DNA of 64,000 nucleotides from Cheiracanthium punctorium (Eukaryota > Arthropoda > Arachnida > Araneae > Cheiracanthiidae): positions 1,817,670 through 1,881,669 of the forward strand of contig JAWZYV010017538.1 in the NCBI GenBank assembly GCA_038373885.1. Direction: 5' to 3'. This document shows, in pieces, positions 23,674 to 35,054 of the stretch. Within the stretch, counting starts at the first letter, position 1. Each line of letters starts with the position of its first letter. The position numbers and the translations under genes are program-made. Below the pieces are notes generated by a model. The model was not told the DNA's origin and did no database searches. It saw nothing but the letters and a program-made list of their open reading frames with translations.

Positions 23674-25025
23674 TTAACCTATTCGTCCATATAAAGGCAG
23701 ATGATAACTATAGGTGCTCATATACACACCCGTTTTCATACTTTGATTCGAGAATTTGGCATCGATTGTAGTGGATCCCTTGGTCGTGTAATGTTTTGGA
23801 TTCGTTCTCAGATCAAGATTCAGCGCTTGAAGTTCCGTTTTAAAATTTCTTCCGTCTTCGGAAATGAAATCTATATTGAAATCACCTACCAAAACAGTTT
23901 CATAACCATCGTCATCTAGCAAACATTCAAATATGCCATTCAATTTTTCCTGACAACTTAATTGAGGACAGGCATACACGACTGCAAACCTTACTTTATC
24001 TTGAACGTGTGCAACTGCCACTTGCACACCGCAGTAGCACGACTGGAATGATTTCTTGTAATGTTGCATAAAGTTTTCCCTCATAAAGACCATAACCCCT
24101 GATGCTTTTCTCTTTCGCAAACCACTGTCTAATTTCGAAACTAAAACGAACCCAGGAATTTGGTAATTATTGGATGGAAGTGTCCGAGTTTCTGCTAAAA
24201 GTATTAAATCACTTTGCATAAAACACGGATCGGCTATTAAATCTTCGTAATGGGCATGAATGGACTGTATGTTGTGATATATAAATTGGATACCTGCATA
24301 ATCATCTCTTTGATGTAGAAGTCTATACACAGGTACCAACGGATCTTTCCTTAAGCGTGTTAATTCTTGGTTCAGTGGATCGTCCTGGGATGGAGGTTTC
24401 AGAATTTTGAGGGGTCCCAGAACATACAATCCGTCTGCTTTTGTGACTCTCGATAAACCGACATAAATCTGGTTTCTTTTCATTTTGGGCTTTAAATGAA
24501 CGGCACATTCATTGTAGGTTGCTCCTTGAGATTTGTGAATGGTCATGGCTTCGGCAATCTGAATGGGAAACTGCGATCGAGGCACATTCAGTTGCTTCTT
24601 TCTGTGTGTACAGACTTGCATTTTTATTCGCTCGATCGGTGTCCACCGGGGATTGATTTTGTTTTTCAAGGCATTCTTTACGAGTCATTTTCCCGACATT
24701 TTCATTATCAATTTCCAGCCAAACCCTCTTGGGAACTGATCTTCGTGAATTTTTATATTTGCAGGATTCAACCAATCGAAGGGTGCCCATCGTGCCATTG
24801 ACGAGGCCATCCACTGTTCGTATATTATAAATGAGCATATATTTTGCTGTTAATTTCAAATCCAATTCATATTGGGATAATTGGGGCGATAAATTTCCTG
24901 TATCCTTTCTCTTCATTTTTTGTGCTCTGCGCAATAAAGTCCGTTTTTCAGTTGTGTCTCCAATTCCGCAGACCATATCTATGGCTTTTGCTTTACAACC
25001 TTCTGTATTTAATTTTAATTTCCCA
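23674..25025 (-). pseudogene. Helitron (Helentron-type) fragment: Pif1-like helicase end fused to AP-type endonuclease
   Basis: Two overlapping minus-strand frames (24976-24509, then 24669-23674) read as one protein with a frameshift near 24660-24675. The first has a Pif1/RecD-type segment, YNIRTVDGLVNGTMG. The second has late helicase motifs, AMTIHKSQGATYNE (its residues 41-54) and YVGLSRVTKADGLYVLG (69-85). From about residue 128 it has an endonuclease/exonuclease/phosphatase fold: HNIQS (N134), LAETR (E160), GDFNID (D263, N265, D267), STTID (D303) and SYH (H323). A C-terminal endonuclease after a Pif1-like helicase is the known layout of Helentron-type Helitrons. The replication-initiator part and the first helicase motifs (Walker boxes) are missing, so this is a truncated, frameshifted relic. 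Confidence 0.85.
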
Positions 25026-25647
25026 TAAAATTATATATAAAAACGAACTTAAATTTTTAGAATTCTCGTACATCTCACTGATATAACGTGCTCTCATATT
25101 TCTCATTCTCCTATACATGTTTTCTTCTTCAACTCGAGCAAAATTTCCACAGGTTTACTGTACCATGGGGTTTCTTGAGTTCGTTAGTTCATCACAATGG
25201 AGTTTCGTGGGTTCGTTCAAAGATTTCATAATCCTTTCCTAATGTTGACGGAGCTTTACTGAAACCCTCTTTATTCATGCTGTTACAATAAAATTGGAAA
25301 TTGATAAGGCGCGTAGAAAAACTCGCGTAGACAAAAAAACCCGTGATTGAAAGCACTCTCAAGTGCTAAAAAAAATTTTTTTTTTTTTAAATGTATAAGA
25401 GTGGCTTTTTATGGTTGACTTTTCTATAAAAAAAAAATCCAACGCAGTTATGAAACCTCATCACATTTTAAATATAAAATTTATGGCACTGTTAAATCAC
25501 ATTTCTTTAGTATTGTGGAAAAAATATAAATAAACATTCATAGAAAATATTCGGATTTATGACTAGCATTTATATCTAATTGTATAATTCATACTTATAC
25601 AGGGTGTTTCAAAATTAGAGGAACAAACTTCTAGGAGGGGTAGGTAT
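25026..25647. other. No feature seen
   Basis: AT-rich sequence. A possible element start, ACAGGGTGTTTCAAAATTAG, lies at 25599-25618, just before the inverted repeat. Confidence 0.4.
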
Positions 25648-26016
25648 ACACCATGACGCTTCAAAATCACATAGCGGTGTGGCGTCGGAAACGTCGTCTT
25701 CATGTGCTTGTAAATAATCACTTCGGAAGAAGTGTGGAAGTATGCGTGTAATTTCTTAACCAAGTTTCATACACAATGGACTCTCCTCCGACAATTTCAT
25801 CAATGTAATGAAAAAAAAAAGAAAAAACCCTAAATTAACAATTTTTATCAAGTGCAATCTGTGAAAAATGCATTAGTTTTGGAAAACCTTGGTCGGAAAG
25901 TTAACTGTTATCTTGAACTCACTCTCCTTCTAAACTGATTATTAACAAGTACATGAAGACTACGTCTCAGATCCCACATCGCTATGTGATTTTGAACCAT
26001 CTTGGTGTAAGGGAGA
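25648..26016. repeat. Foldback inverted repeat
   Basis: Arms of about 85 bases face each other: 25648-25735 (with CTTCAAAATCACATAGCGGTG and GTCTTCATGTGCTTG) and 25930-26016 (the complement, with a few mismatches). The loop is about 195 bases, AT-rich and non-coding. It is probably a MITE whose outer ends have decayed. Confidence 0.65.
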
Positions 26017-27718
26017 TTCTACAAAGGTGAGTCACCAAATGTTAACTATAATCCATTTTTCAAATTTTGGATCTAACTTTTTTTTTTACACATTATAGTA
26101 CATGTTGTTTGTATACTACAAGAGAGTGTACAAACATGAAAAGACAGCAAGGTTCTGGAAAATTACTAATTAAAATATTTAATTATCAGATCTGTAGGTT
26201 ACAAATTTTCGACATCTTTGCTTAGTAGGTTACACATTTCAGACATCTTTGATCTGTACATTACAGATTTTGGACATTGCTGATCTTTTGATTACTGATT
26301 TTGAACATTGGATTTTAAGATATGTGCGTTAAAAAAATGCTAGGGGCTAAACATGCATTAATAGGTTCTATATAATTGCATTTTGTTAGTCAAATGTATG
26401 ATTTTTGTTTTCTTTTCTTACTTTCTTTAAGTCTGCTATGTATTTTGATAAATTGGTTTTCATGAGTTACATTTAAACAAAAATACAATAAGCAAAGCGA
26501 CATATTTAATTTCAATTATTCATGTTATATGCATTTAAACAAATATTTTTGGTCTCACGTTGACTCACTATTAGAAGAATCGAACTAGCAGTTTCTTTTA
26601 AACAACTAATATTAAGAGAATGAAAAATAAACAGAAACAAATTTATTCTATTTAAAAGCAATTTACATGGTCATCGAAATTATAAGTTTGAAATTAAAAA
26701 ACCCTACAAAATATATTATATTTGTTAATGCACTTTATTTTTAAAAAAAAAACTGTCTTCATTTAATTCTAAAAATACTTTAAAATTTTTGGCGTTTACC
26801 TTTACGAATTCTAAATAATTATATCTTGTAAGATCAAGGTCTGCAACAAAAATTGAAAGTAATATACAATAAGAGAAGGTTTTCTTCTAAGGAAAAAAAT
26901 TTCTCCTGCTACCATTCTCAGAAACAGCCTTTTGTGAAAGAAAGGTATACGAGTAAAAAAAAAAAAAAGAAAAAGAAAAAAAAAGTTGTTTTAGCCCAGA
27001 TTTAAAAAATATCCTAAAATTCTGGTAATTTCAAAATAACTTTAGAATGTAATTTGCCAATTTTAAATGTTTTTATTTTATTTTTAAATTTAACCAAAAT
27101 GTGTGATGCCACACTTCTTGTTACCCTTCCATTCAATTTGTCATAAATCGTCACATTTTTCTGAACTAACCCCCCCATCTGTCCAAGCGTGACATCATTT
27201 GTGGACGCCCCTTGAACAAGATTCAAAAAAGCCCTATAGTTTGAAATTTAAAAGGAAAATTTGACACTCTTGTCAAATTCAATTTGTCCCTCATTTTTTG
27301 GTCATACTACAGATCATCAGCGTAAAGTTTACAAGACTGTTTGGGATTTTAGGCACAAGTTACACTCTCCTGACGTTAGAAAATGTAAAGTTGGGTAAAT
27401 TATTCGAGAAACTCGAACATTTTTCTAAAGAAAAGAGAAGGGGAGGGAGGGCGTTCGAGCTTGGTAGGTACGTATAACTCTGAGCCACGATCGATTTCCA
27501 GAAAGAAAAAAGTGAGATGAATGCAATATTTGGAGAAATAAGAAAAGAAGTAATATTGGCGAAATGTGAAGATTTGGATTATATACGATATAAATTGAGT
27601 ATTTTACATAGACATACTAGATCCTTCAAATCGACTAGCAAAATGGAAAATGGACCACAAAATCAGAAATGAAAGTAAATAAATAGGAAAATGATTATTT
27701 GAAGTGAAATTCACCTCC
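26017..27718. other. AT-rich stretch, no feature seen
   Basis: An A-rich run lies at 26957-26983. No gene or known repeat was recognised. Confidence 0.45.
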
Positions 27719-28177
27719 TTAACCCTTTAAAGCGCAGTGTTCCCGCTCTAGGAACACCAAACTCTGACGTTTTGACTGCTGCCAGTCACGAAGAATAGAT
27801 TTGATTTCTATAAAAATAGTTGCGGGTGACAGAGCTCCACGAGAATCCTTTACCTCTTAGCACGTCATTTCCCGTCAAAAAATTGTCACGATTATTTTTA
27901 ACAGCCCTGACATCTGCTAAAAAATGGAAGAAGGCGGACGATCGAAACGTTCATCGCGTGCCACAGATCTAGAGACCCTTTTTTGACGCAGCCCCTTTTT
28001 TGACAGCTGGCTCTGCCCGCGCACAGCCAGCTGTCGTCAAAAAAGGGTCACCTCCTTAGATCTGTGGCACGCGATGAACGTTTCGATCGTCCGCCATCTT
28101 GCTGGTAGTTAAGTCGAGCGATGGCAACGGCTGCCCTTTTTGCAGCATTGGGAAAGGGTTGCGCCTCAAAGAGTTAA
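27719..28177. mobile_element. piggyBac-like MITE with long hairpin, copy 1
   Basis: It is bounded by TTAA at 27719-27722 and 28174-28177. Ends are inverted: TTAACCCTTTAAAGCGCA on the left and TGCGCCTCAAAGAGTTAA on the right. TTAA duplication with CCCTT-type ends is known for the piggyBac superfamily. Inside, AGATGGCGGACGATC-type words on one arm (here AAGGCGGACGATCG) pair with GATCGTCCGCCATCTT on the other, around AAAAAAGGG...CCCTTTTTT, forming a long internal hairpin. It has no transposase. Copies lie at 38334-38853 and 43503-43932. Confidence 0.82.
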
Positions 28178-29588
28178 ACAAAAACGAAACGACCTAGTTT
28201 AGCGTGAATGGATTGCAGAAGTAATGGGTCTGTGTTTAAATGTACGAAATGAAATATTTTATTTTATATGACTTTTTCAGAAACACCCAAAACTAACACA
28301 AGTCCATCGAACAAAGATAAACGGCCATCGAGAGAAATAAAAAGCGCAATTTCTCCCTTTTTCCTCCACTGGCGGAATATGTAGAGCAATGTCACTTTTA
28401 GCGATCCCTGATGACGGGATTGATTGCAGGTCTGGGTTAAGAGAGACTATCGCCGCTTTTTAAAAGGGAAACAAAACCTGAAAAATAAATAGACTTATCT
28501 GTGAGAGAGAAGAAAAAAAACCCCAACATGTTTAAAAATAGCAGCCAACAGACAGAAAAGGAATAGGCAGAAGCCAACGGCCTTGGCCGTCAAAAGCGTT
28601 GTGGGATATCATGCAGCCACTGTTTTCTCACTTACAATTACGGAGATAGCGATCAGGAATAGCAGCTTTCTTTTTTCTAACGCATTCGTAACAATGACAA
28701 ATACTCAGTCTCTTTCTAGGTGGTCATCTTGCTTAAACGGATCAATCCCACTACCAGGAACAGGATCAGAAAATAATGCATATGTTGCCAGTGTGGTCCA
28801 CAATGAGAAAGTTGATTGAATGTTAGGAAATAACTAGAAAGTGACGCTATACAGCTTGTCTCCTAATCTTTTCTCTCGGCGGTCACTGTAAAACAAAATT
28901 CTGTAGAACGAAACGTTAACCTCAAAATAATGAGGCAGCAAATGAAGTTTAAAATTGCAGGGACGTTTCCGCATGCTGCAGAAAAATATTTACAAACGTT
29001 TCCGTATCTGGCAGAAAAATAACGTTTCCACATCAGGCGAAAAAGTATTCAAAAATATAGCTGTACATTTCTTAAAGAAGTTCAGAAAACTTCGCAGTAG
29101 TTTAACTATTTTTGAATTAATTTCTTATTGACACCAAGGTGGAGATTACAGAACTATTATTTTAACACTATTGGTTAATTATTCATTTACCCTTTGTTGG
29201 TTTCAAACGGAAGGTCTTCGGATGGAACTTGAATGCTTAAACCACTATACTGACTACAGACCAAGACCTACAAACAAATGTAGAACGTAAAAAGATTCAA
29301 ACGCGCATGAGCAGAACCGAAGTATTTTACTTTAAAATGCGGGTTACGTTTCCGAATTCTAGAGTCCGAATTGAACATCGGTAGTTTACGCTACATTTCG
29401 GAAACTTTTCTGCAATAAATATGTAGCATTTCTGAATTTTTTTACCTTAGAAAGGTCTCTTTTTAGAAAAGTTCCTATCAGTGGGCTTAAATTTCTTGCG
29501 TCTTTCTAAAAGTATTATGATTCACACTTTCAACGTGTGTTTTTTAAAAAAATATTAAAAAAAATAATTCTAAATAAATAATAGACTA
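28178..29588. other. No feature seen
   Basis: A slightly GC-richer patch (28560-28820) holds a 78-codon frame on the plus strand without motifs. A loose repeat of CGTTTCCGCAT/CGTTTCCGTAT words lies at 28965-29030. Confidence 0.4.
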
Positions 29589-29702
29589 GTGCAACTGTCA
29601 TATATGTATACGTGTGTGTGATAAGGGAGTAAAGAATATGCATTTTGTATGGCAAAAAATTCCTCTGCGGGGGATGTGACCCCCCTCCCGGCTACGCCAC
29701 TG
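29589..29702 (+). mobile_element. GGCGTAGCC-family MITE, truncated copy
   Basis: The right end GGCTACGCCACTG and about 100 internal bases (ATGTATACGTG..., CATTTTGTATGGCAAA) match the 52076-52251 copy. The left inverted end is missing, so no target duplication can be checked. Confidence 0.75.
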
Positions 29703-30479
29703 CTTGTAAACGATCTTTAAATACTAATTTTACTTTTTAAATGAATATTAAACTGTTATTAACGTTTTTATACTTACTGTATTGTATTAGAAATGGATTA
29801 ATGCCTCTACACTAACATTGACTGCAATGTATTAGAATTATTTTGAAAGTACCTGTTTTTTACCTGTAGAGGGCTATAAATGCTGCAGACACAATTTTCG
29901 GATAGAAATATTTTGTAATCTTTAATAACATATATCAGTTCTGAATGGTTTTAAAAAGCCGCAAATCTCTAAGAAATGACTGTCTGTAAAGCGTAATTTA
30001 CTTGAATTCGTTTGGGTGCTTCTGTAAAAGAAATATGAATGCTACATACACCATTGCAGAAAAAAAAGGACCACTTGACCTTCATACGGCCGTCGTTCGT
30101 CGTACAGCAAAGTTACTTATACCAATTGTTTACTAATACCGTACACTTTGATTTGCTGCACATAAAATTTAGATTAGGTAGCCATCTTCATATTTAATTC
30201 TGCATTAAATTTCTTTTTCTAAATAAAAACATCCTATTTTGACTTTATTAAAAGGAAGAAAACCTTCCAATTACACTAAATATAAATTTTCACGTATTTT
30301 CTTTATATACGGAGATATTGCTATTTTTTTATTGCGTGATTTTAATGGGTTATGTCCAAATAGCGTACATGAAGGTTCGAATTTTTTCACAAGATTTCGT
30401 TCACAGGAATAAAAATGCATACTATTTACAAATTGGGGGAGGGGATGTTTCTAGTCTTAAAAAACTTTTGTTATAAGAT
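29703..30479. other. Decayed fragments of the 2-kb repeat family
   Basis: Phrases such as GAAATGGATTAATGCCTCTAC, TGACTGCAATGTATTAGAA and TGCTTCTGTAAAAGAAATATG (29785-30065) are diverged versions of text at 11640-11890. Nothing else was recognised. Confidence 0.5.
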
Positions 30480-30673
30480 TTTTTTTTAATAACGGGCGGG
30501 CACTTGCTCATTAAGCATTTGCCTCTACAACGGACAGAAGGTATTGGCCATTATTATGAAGGCACCCAATGGGCGGCCAAGATGACGGACGAGTGAACAC
30601 CCATACCGAAGCCGGGATTCGAGACCGCGCATGATAGAATGGTTCTTTATCCACTACACCATCCGGGCGGCTG
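30480..30673 (-). repeat. tRNA-derived SINE
   Basis: Read on the minus strand from 30673, it begins CCGCCCGGATGGTGTAGTGG, with a very good box A (GGTGTAGTGG). About 30 bases later comes GGTCTCGAATCCCGG, a very good box B. About 120 bases of body follow, ending in an A-rich tail (T run at 30477-30487 on the plus strand). The head resembles a tRNA, but arm pairing is not convincing, so I call a polymerase III SINE and not a tRNA gene. Confidence 0.75.
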
Positions 30674-33213
30674 TACTGAGAATGCAAAAGTGATGTTATG
30701 TATCTTTCTATCTAATTTCAAACTGGAAATTTAAAATTTCACTTTTCAAAACGATTACTCCACTGTGTCATATTGAATTATAAACAAACTTCCTTTTACT
30801 GATAACGTCAGAGAGAGAAAAAAATGCATTTTTTGAGAAATTTAATGCTTAAATAACTATTTTAATAAGCTGAATTAGTTTGTAATTACCTCCCGAACCG
30901 AAAATATCAATTTGAAACTACAGATTCAATATAATTGGAATAACAGAATACTTATGGTGTATTTACAATTAAAGAATTTTCCGATTTATATTTTATCTTA
31001 AGGTGCTTTTATTAATTGGTCTTTAGGCTTGTCATACTATAATATTAGTATTAAAATCGATAACGTAATTAACAAAATACAACAATTTTGTTATACTGTG
31101 TTAATAAACAATTGAATATTTTAAAGTTTTATTAATCTATCGAAATTTTTCATCCTAATATGGCTTACATTAGTTATGGCATTATTGATCTTTAAGTAAT
31201 AAGACAATGGCATTTCTCTAAATAAGTTTGAGTTTTGTGTGGACATACATATGAAAGCTTTCTAATTTGAAGTTGTTATTAAACATTTTGAAGGTTCTCT
31301 CTGAGAGTTGAAAGATTGCCAGAAACACCGGCAAGGGTGAAAGACTGTTCTTTGCCCACCTAACCAATACAAGCGTTAAAGTTACTTAGTAATAACCGAA
31401 CTTTAAGAATAATTTCATGTAAAATAGAAAAATAAATATAGATAATTTCTATTTTGTGAAGAGATGAAAGAATCAATATTGAATATTATTTTCTAAAAAA
31501 GGTGATATATATACGCGAAACGAAATTAACATGACTGAAGTACCATCAAATTCTAGAAATCTGTAATTTATTTGCTCAAAATTTGCTATTTTCTGTGAAA
31601 ATATATCTAATTTGCAATATATATTTCTTTTAAAGGTTACTTTCGAAAAATTATCACTTTATAAAATACACTGTCTAACTCATCAAAATAAGAATTTTAG
31701 TTAATATAAAATCAATTACTAAACATAAAAATATGAAAATTTGCACAGCCGTGTAAAATTATGTTTAGCATTTACTTCCGACAAAATCTCCTTAGATCGG
31801 CTATTCATATTTTTTACGAATATTTCTAATATATCATTATTAATACTTTATTAAAAAGTTACATTAATAAATTATGTTTGGGCCGTTTAGTTCAAATAGT
31901 ACGGATAAAAATTAGCTTTTTAATATCAGTATTAAGGGATGTATAAATTAAAGTATGAAAAAATATTTTAACATAAGGGAAGGAAAATTTTGAAAGCTCA
32001 TAACTCATTAATTTTAACCCGGTTAATTCTCCGGATTAACCCGATACAAAAAAATGGTTACCGGTTAAAATGAGCTAAAGTTTTGAAATACACAGTCCAG
32101 TCACATTAATATAACCCCCTGTCAAAAGCTAGAATAACTGTTATTTATACTGTACTTTATTTGGCTCAGCTTTTTTTTTTTTTTTTTTCTTCCCACTTGT
32201 GGTTTGTAATTCTTGCTTCTGCTGTTATATATTTTTTCCATGCGGGGTATGTGACAATATATTTTGCGTTTTACTTATATACTATATTACGTAGCCAAAC
32301 ATACGTAATATAGATATCCCATTAATCCATCGATAGAGAGTAAGCATGAAACATGTATCTATAAATATATACGCAATAATATTTTTTTTAAATCCCGGAA
32401 CTGGTAAGAATAATAATGGAGACATAGGCTTTAAGTGTTATACACAAACCTATGTAGCAAAAGAAAACAGAGCTATAATAGCTAAAAAAGTTGGGAAAAT
32501 TTACCAAGTGAGATCTCATGGGCCTAAGCCTAACAATAAGAGCCTAAAAAAGTGGAGGAGAAATGGAAACTAGATTAATCAAGCTCTCATATTCAGGTGC
32601 TGCCACTTGAATTATTCTAGTTAAATGGAAAAACAAAAATAGCTAGGTTTCTGTAGGTTGCATGACAAAAAAAGAGTCAGTAAAATCAAGTTAGGTGCAC
32701 GACCATGGGCTAAAGTAGAAAAAAGAAACGTGGTAAAGAACCAAACATGGAGTAAAAAGCTTTGAGATGATGCCCCTACAACAAATCAAAAATATATATT
32801 TATAGATTGAGAATGATCCCATTTAATCACGTTAATGTTTGGGTAAAGCTCCATATGAGTCAAGCGTTAAAAAAAGGGGGAAGAACTGACTAGAATCCAC
32901 ATTGGTTGGACGGCAGTTATGAATACAGCAGTTCATGTATGCAGCTTCAGCTTTAAGGCAGAGTTCAACAAATGAATCGACTAGCAACAGGTGACAGATC
33001 CTTTCGACAAACCATTGACGAAACATTCGCAATTAGAGAAGGACTTGTAGAACGTGCACACAGCAATATTTATACACCGTCTGCATCTAGTCAAAATGTA
33101 CGGGCAGCATGCAATCGTACAATGCCCTGTTAAAAAGAAGACAGATCCAGGTAGCATTCACGTTTGGCACCTTTATTTATGAAATTAGCAAACTTATTTT
33201 TTTCCCACTCTAA
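30674..33213. other. AT-rich stretch, no feature seen
   Basis: A T run lies at 32169-32189. A 75-codon plus-strand frame (32346-32573) has no recognised motif. A short stretch with TTAACCCGGTTAAT and ACCGGTTAAAATGAGC words (32014-32075) has small inverted repeats. Confidence 0.4.
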
Positions 33214-35007
33214 TCTATTATATAAATGTGAAAGTTAGTTTGTTTGTTCGTCCGTGAACTCTTCCCACATCGTTCGACCGATCGGCTTGAAATTTTGCAC
33301 ATACACGTAAAACGACATAGAATAGTCCGTAGGCTGCTTTAAAATTCTGGAAATCCACCCGTTCCCTAATTTTTTACGAATTTTCGCAATTTTCAGGGTA
33401 GAAAGCTACTCAAATATCCGATTTCAGCACATTCGTGAGCATAGTTAACAAAGTTATTATTCATTTATTACTTTCAATAATTCAAGTGAGACTGACGTCA
33501 TTTTGATGTCACGAGTGTAAAAATGCATTAAAAATCCTAATGAGGTTAACAAGTTTTGACAAAAAATTACACCACGAGCGAAATAATAAACTTCCATCCA
33601 GATTATCAGATGCTGTAGAAAATAAAATAACGTGTTTTTTTTTCTTTTTCTTCTTTCACTAATTCATGTTATATATCGCAACTGAGAATGCGATAACCTC
33701 ATTTTTAAACTCATGATGTCATTTTGACGTCATGAGTTTAAAAATGAGTTAGAAATCTAATTACATTAAAAGGCTTTGACGCAAAAATTTACTATTATAA
33801 AAATTCAAAGTATTTTGTTTAATGCGCGTGTTACCCTTAGCGATTTTTGAGCTCTGTGATTTTTCAGCAACCATAATAACGAAAGGAAACTTGCATTTTT
33901 TTAAATCGTGGGAAATTCAAATGTCGGCACAAGATGCAAAATACTAATTAACATAATTCATAGTATTCGCTATCGGTTTGACGACGGTCGTTGTATGTAT
34001 TCCCAAAAATCGTGCAAAATGTCGCCAAGTTTGGACGACTTTTGGCGGTATATTATCTATATTAGATATACTGTTTTTGTTAAATTTTAGCAACTTAACA
34101 AGCTCTTGCACAAAAGTTACATCATTAGCAAAATAGATCCGGAAAATATTTGAAATACTGATTAGCTAGGAATAACCCCAATATCTCTCAAATTAACTTT
34201 AATAAAGTTCTGTTGCAAGCGAGAGTTTTTCAACGTCGTATGTTTCAATATTACTCCGTTTGAAAACTACTGCGCGAAATGACTAAATTCGACTACCCTG
34301 GTCAGAACGTGACGTCATAGATTAAAAGTTGTCTGAAATTCGTAAACTCTGCAACACAATTTAACGCCCTATTCGCAATTTGAGCGATTCCAAATAGTTC
34401 CTCGAGATTACACAGTTTGATGTTTTCACGAGCCTGAACCATGGTGGATTTAAATAATATTTAAATTGGTACAGCTTGGATGTTTTCCACCACTGCGAGA
34501 TGAAATATTTTGCTGTGCTAAATACGCCAATCAGACAAGAATTATGCTTAAAAATATATGGAGATCTGTTTTAATGGCAATGCATAAATTCCACAGAATC
34601 ACCAAAAAGTAGAAAGGCATCATTGGTTTAAAATATCTAATCTGTTTCTTTAAATTGAGCATTAAAGACGGAGAAACGAAGATAGATAATATTAATATAA
34701 GTAATAGATAGTATTCTCATTTTTTTCTCTGGTAGTAATAGTAGATTTGTTTGGATAATATGGATTAAAGCACAGTATACCACGTTAATAACTATTTCGT
34801 GAAATTAAAAGTGTTATATTCATTATTTTTCAACGATCGTCTTATAACTAACTAAACCATAATCCTACGTTGCGTAATATATCCCGCGGTAGTTTCAACA
34901 AAAGGACTACTTGAACTTTTTGACATTTTGTTTTCGCATAGATAGTTACGATTATATTTTAGTAAAATATTCGTTTCCTACCGTGCGAAGAACGGGCACG
35001 GAGCTAG
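33214..35007 (+). mobile_element. Non-autonomous Helitron, complete ends
   Basis: The 5' end TCTATTATATAAATGTGAAAG at 33214 follows an A. The 3' end is CTAG (35004-35007) followed by T, so insertion was between A and T as Helitrons do. Just before it is a 6-bp stem hairpin, CCGTGC (34981-34986) and GCACGG (34996-35001). No target duplication and no terminal inverted repeats are seen, as expected. The 1,794-bp body has no helicase. It includes a fragment (33965-34060) with GTCGCCAAGTTTGG and ACTTTTGGCGG, related to the 2-kb repeat, suggesting sequence capture or an older insertion. Confidence 0.85.
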
Positions 35008-35054
35008 TGAATAAATAAAATCTGGAATATTTTGACTTTCTCTTTTGTATTAAA

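Noticed and set aside
23701..25086. Plus-strand frames opposite the Helitron helicase fragment
   Set aside because: They are antisense to clear helicase and endonuclease motifs.
30600..30673. Possible functional tRNA on the minus strand
   Set aside because: Boxes A and B are good, but acceptor and anticodon arms do not pair well and a SINE-like body and A-rich tail follow.
32346..32573. 75-codon plus-strand frame starting MKHVSINIYA
   Set aside because: No recognised motif, AT-rich codon use as in the flanks, and no splice or promoter context.
32915..33125. Plus-strand peptide MNRLATGDRSFRQTIDETFA as a transposase N-terminus
   Set aside because: Short, ends in a stop, and no helix-turn-helix or catalytic motif follows.
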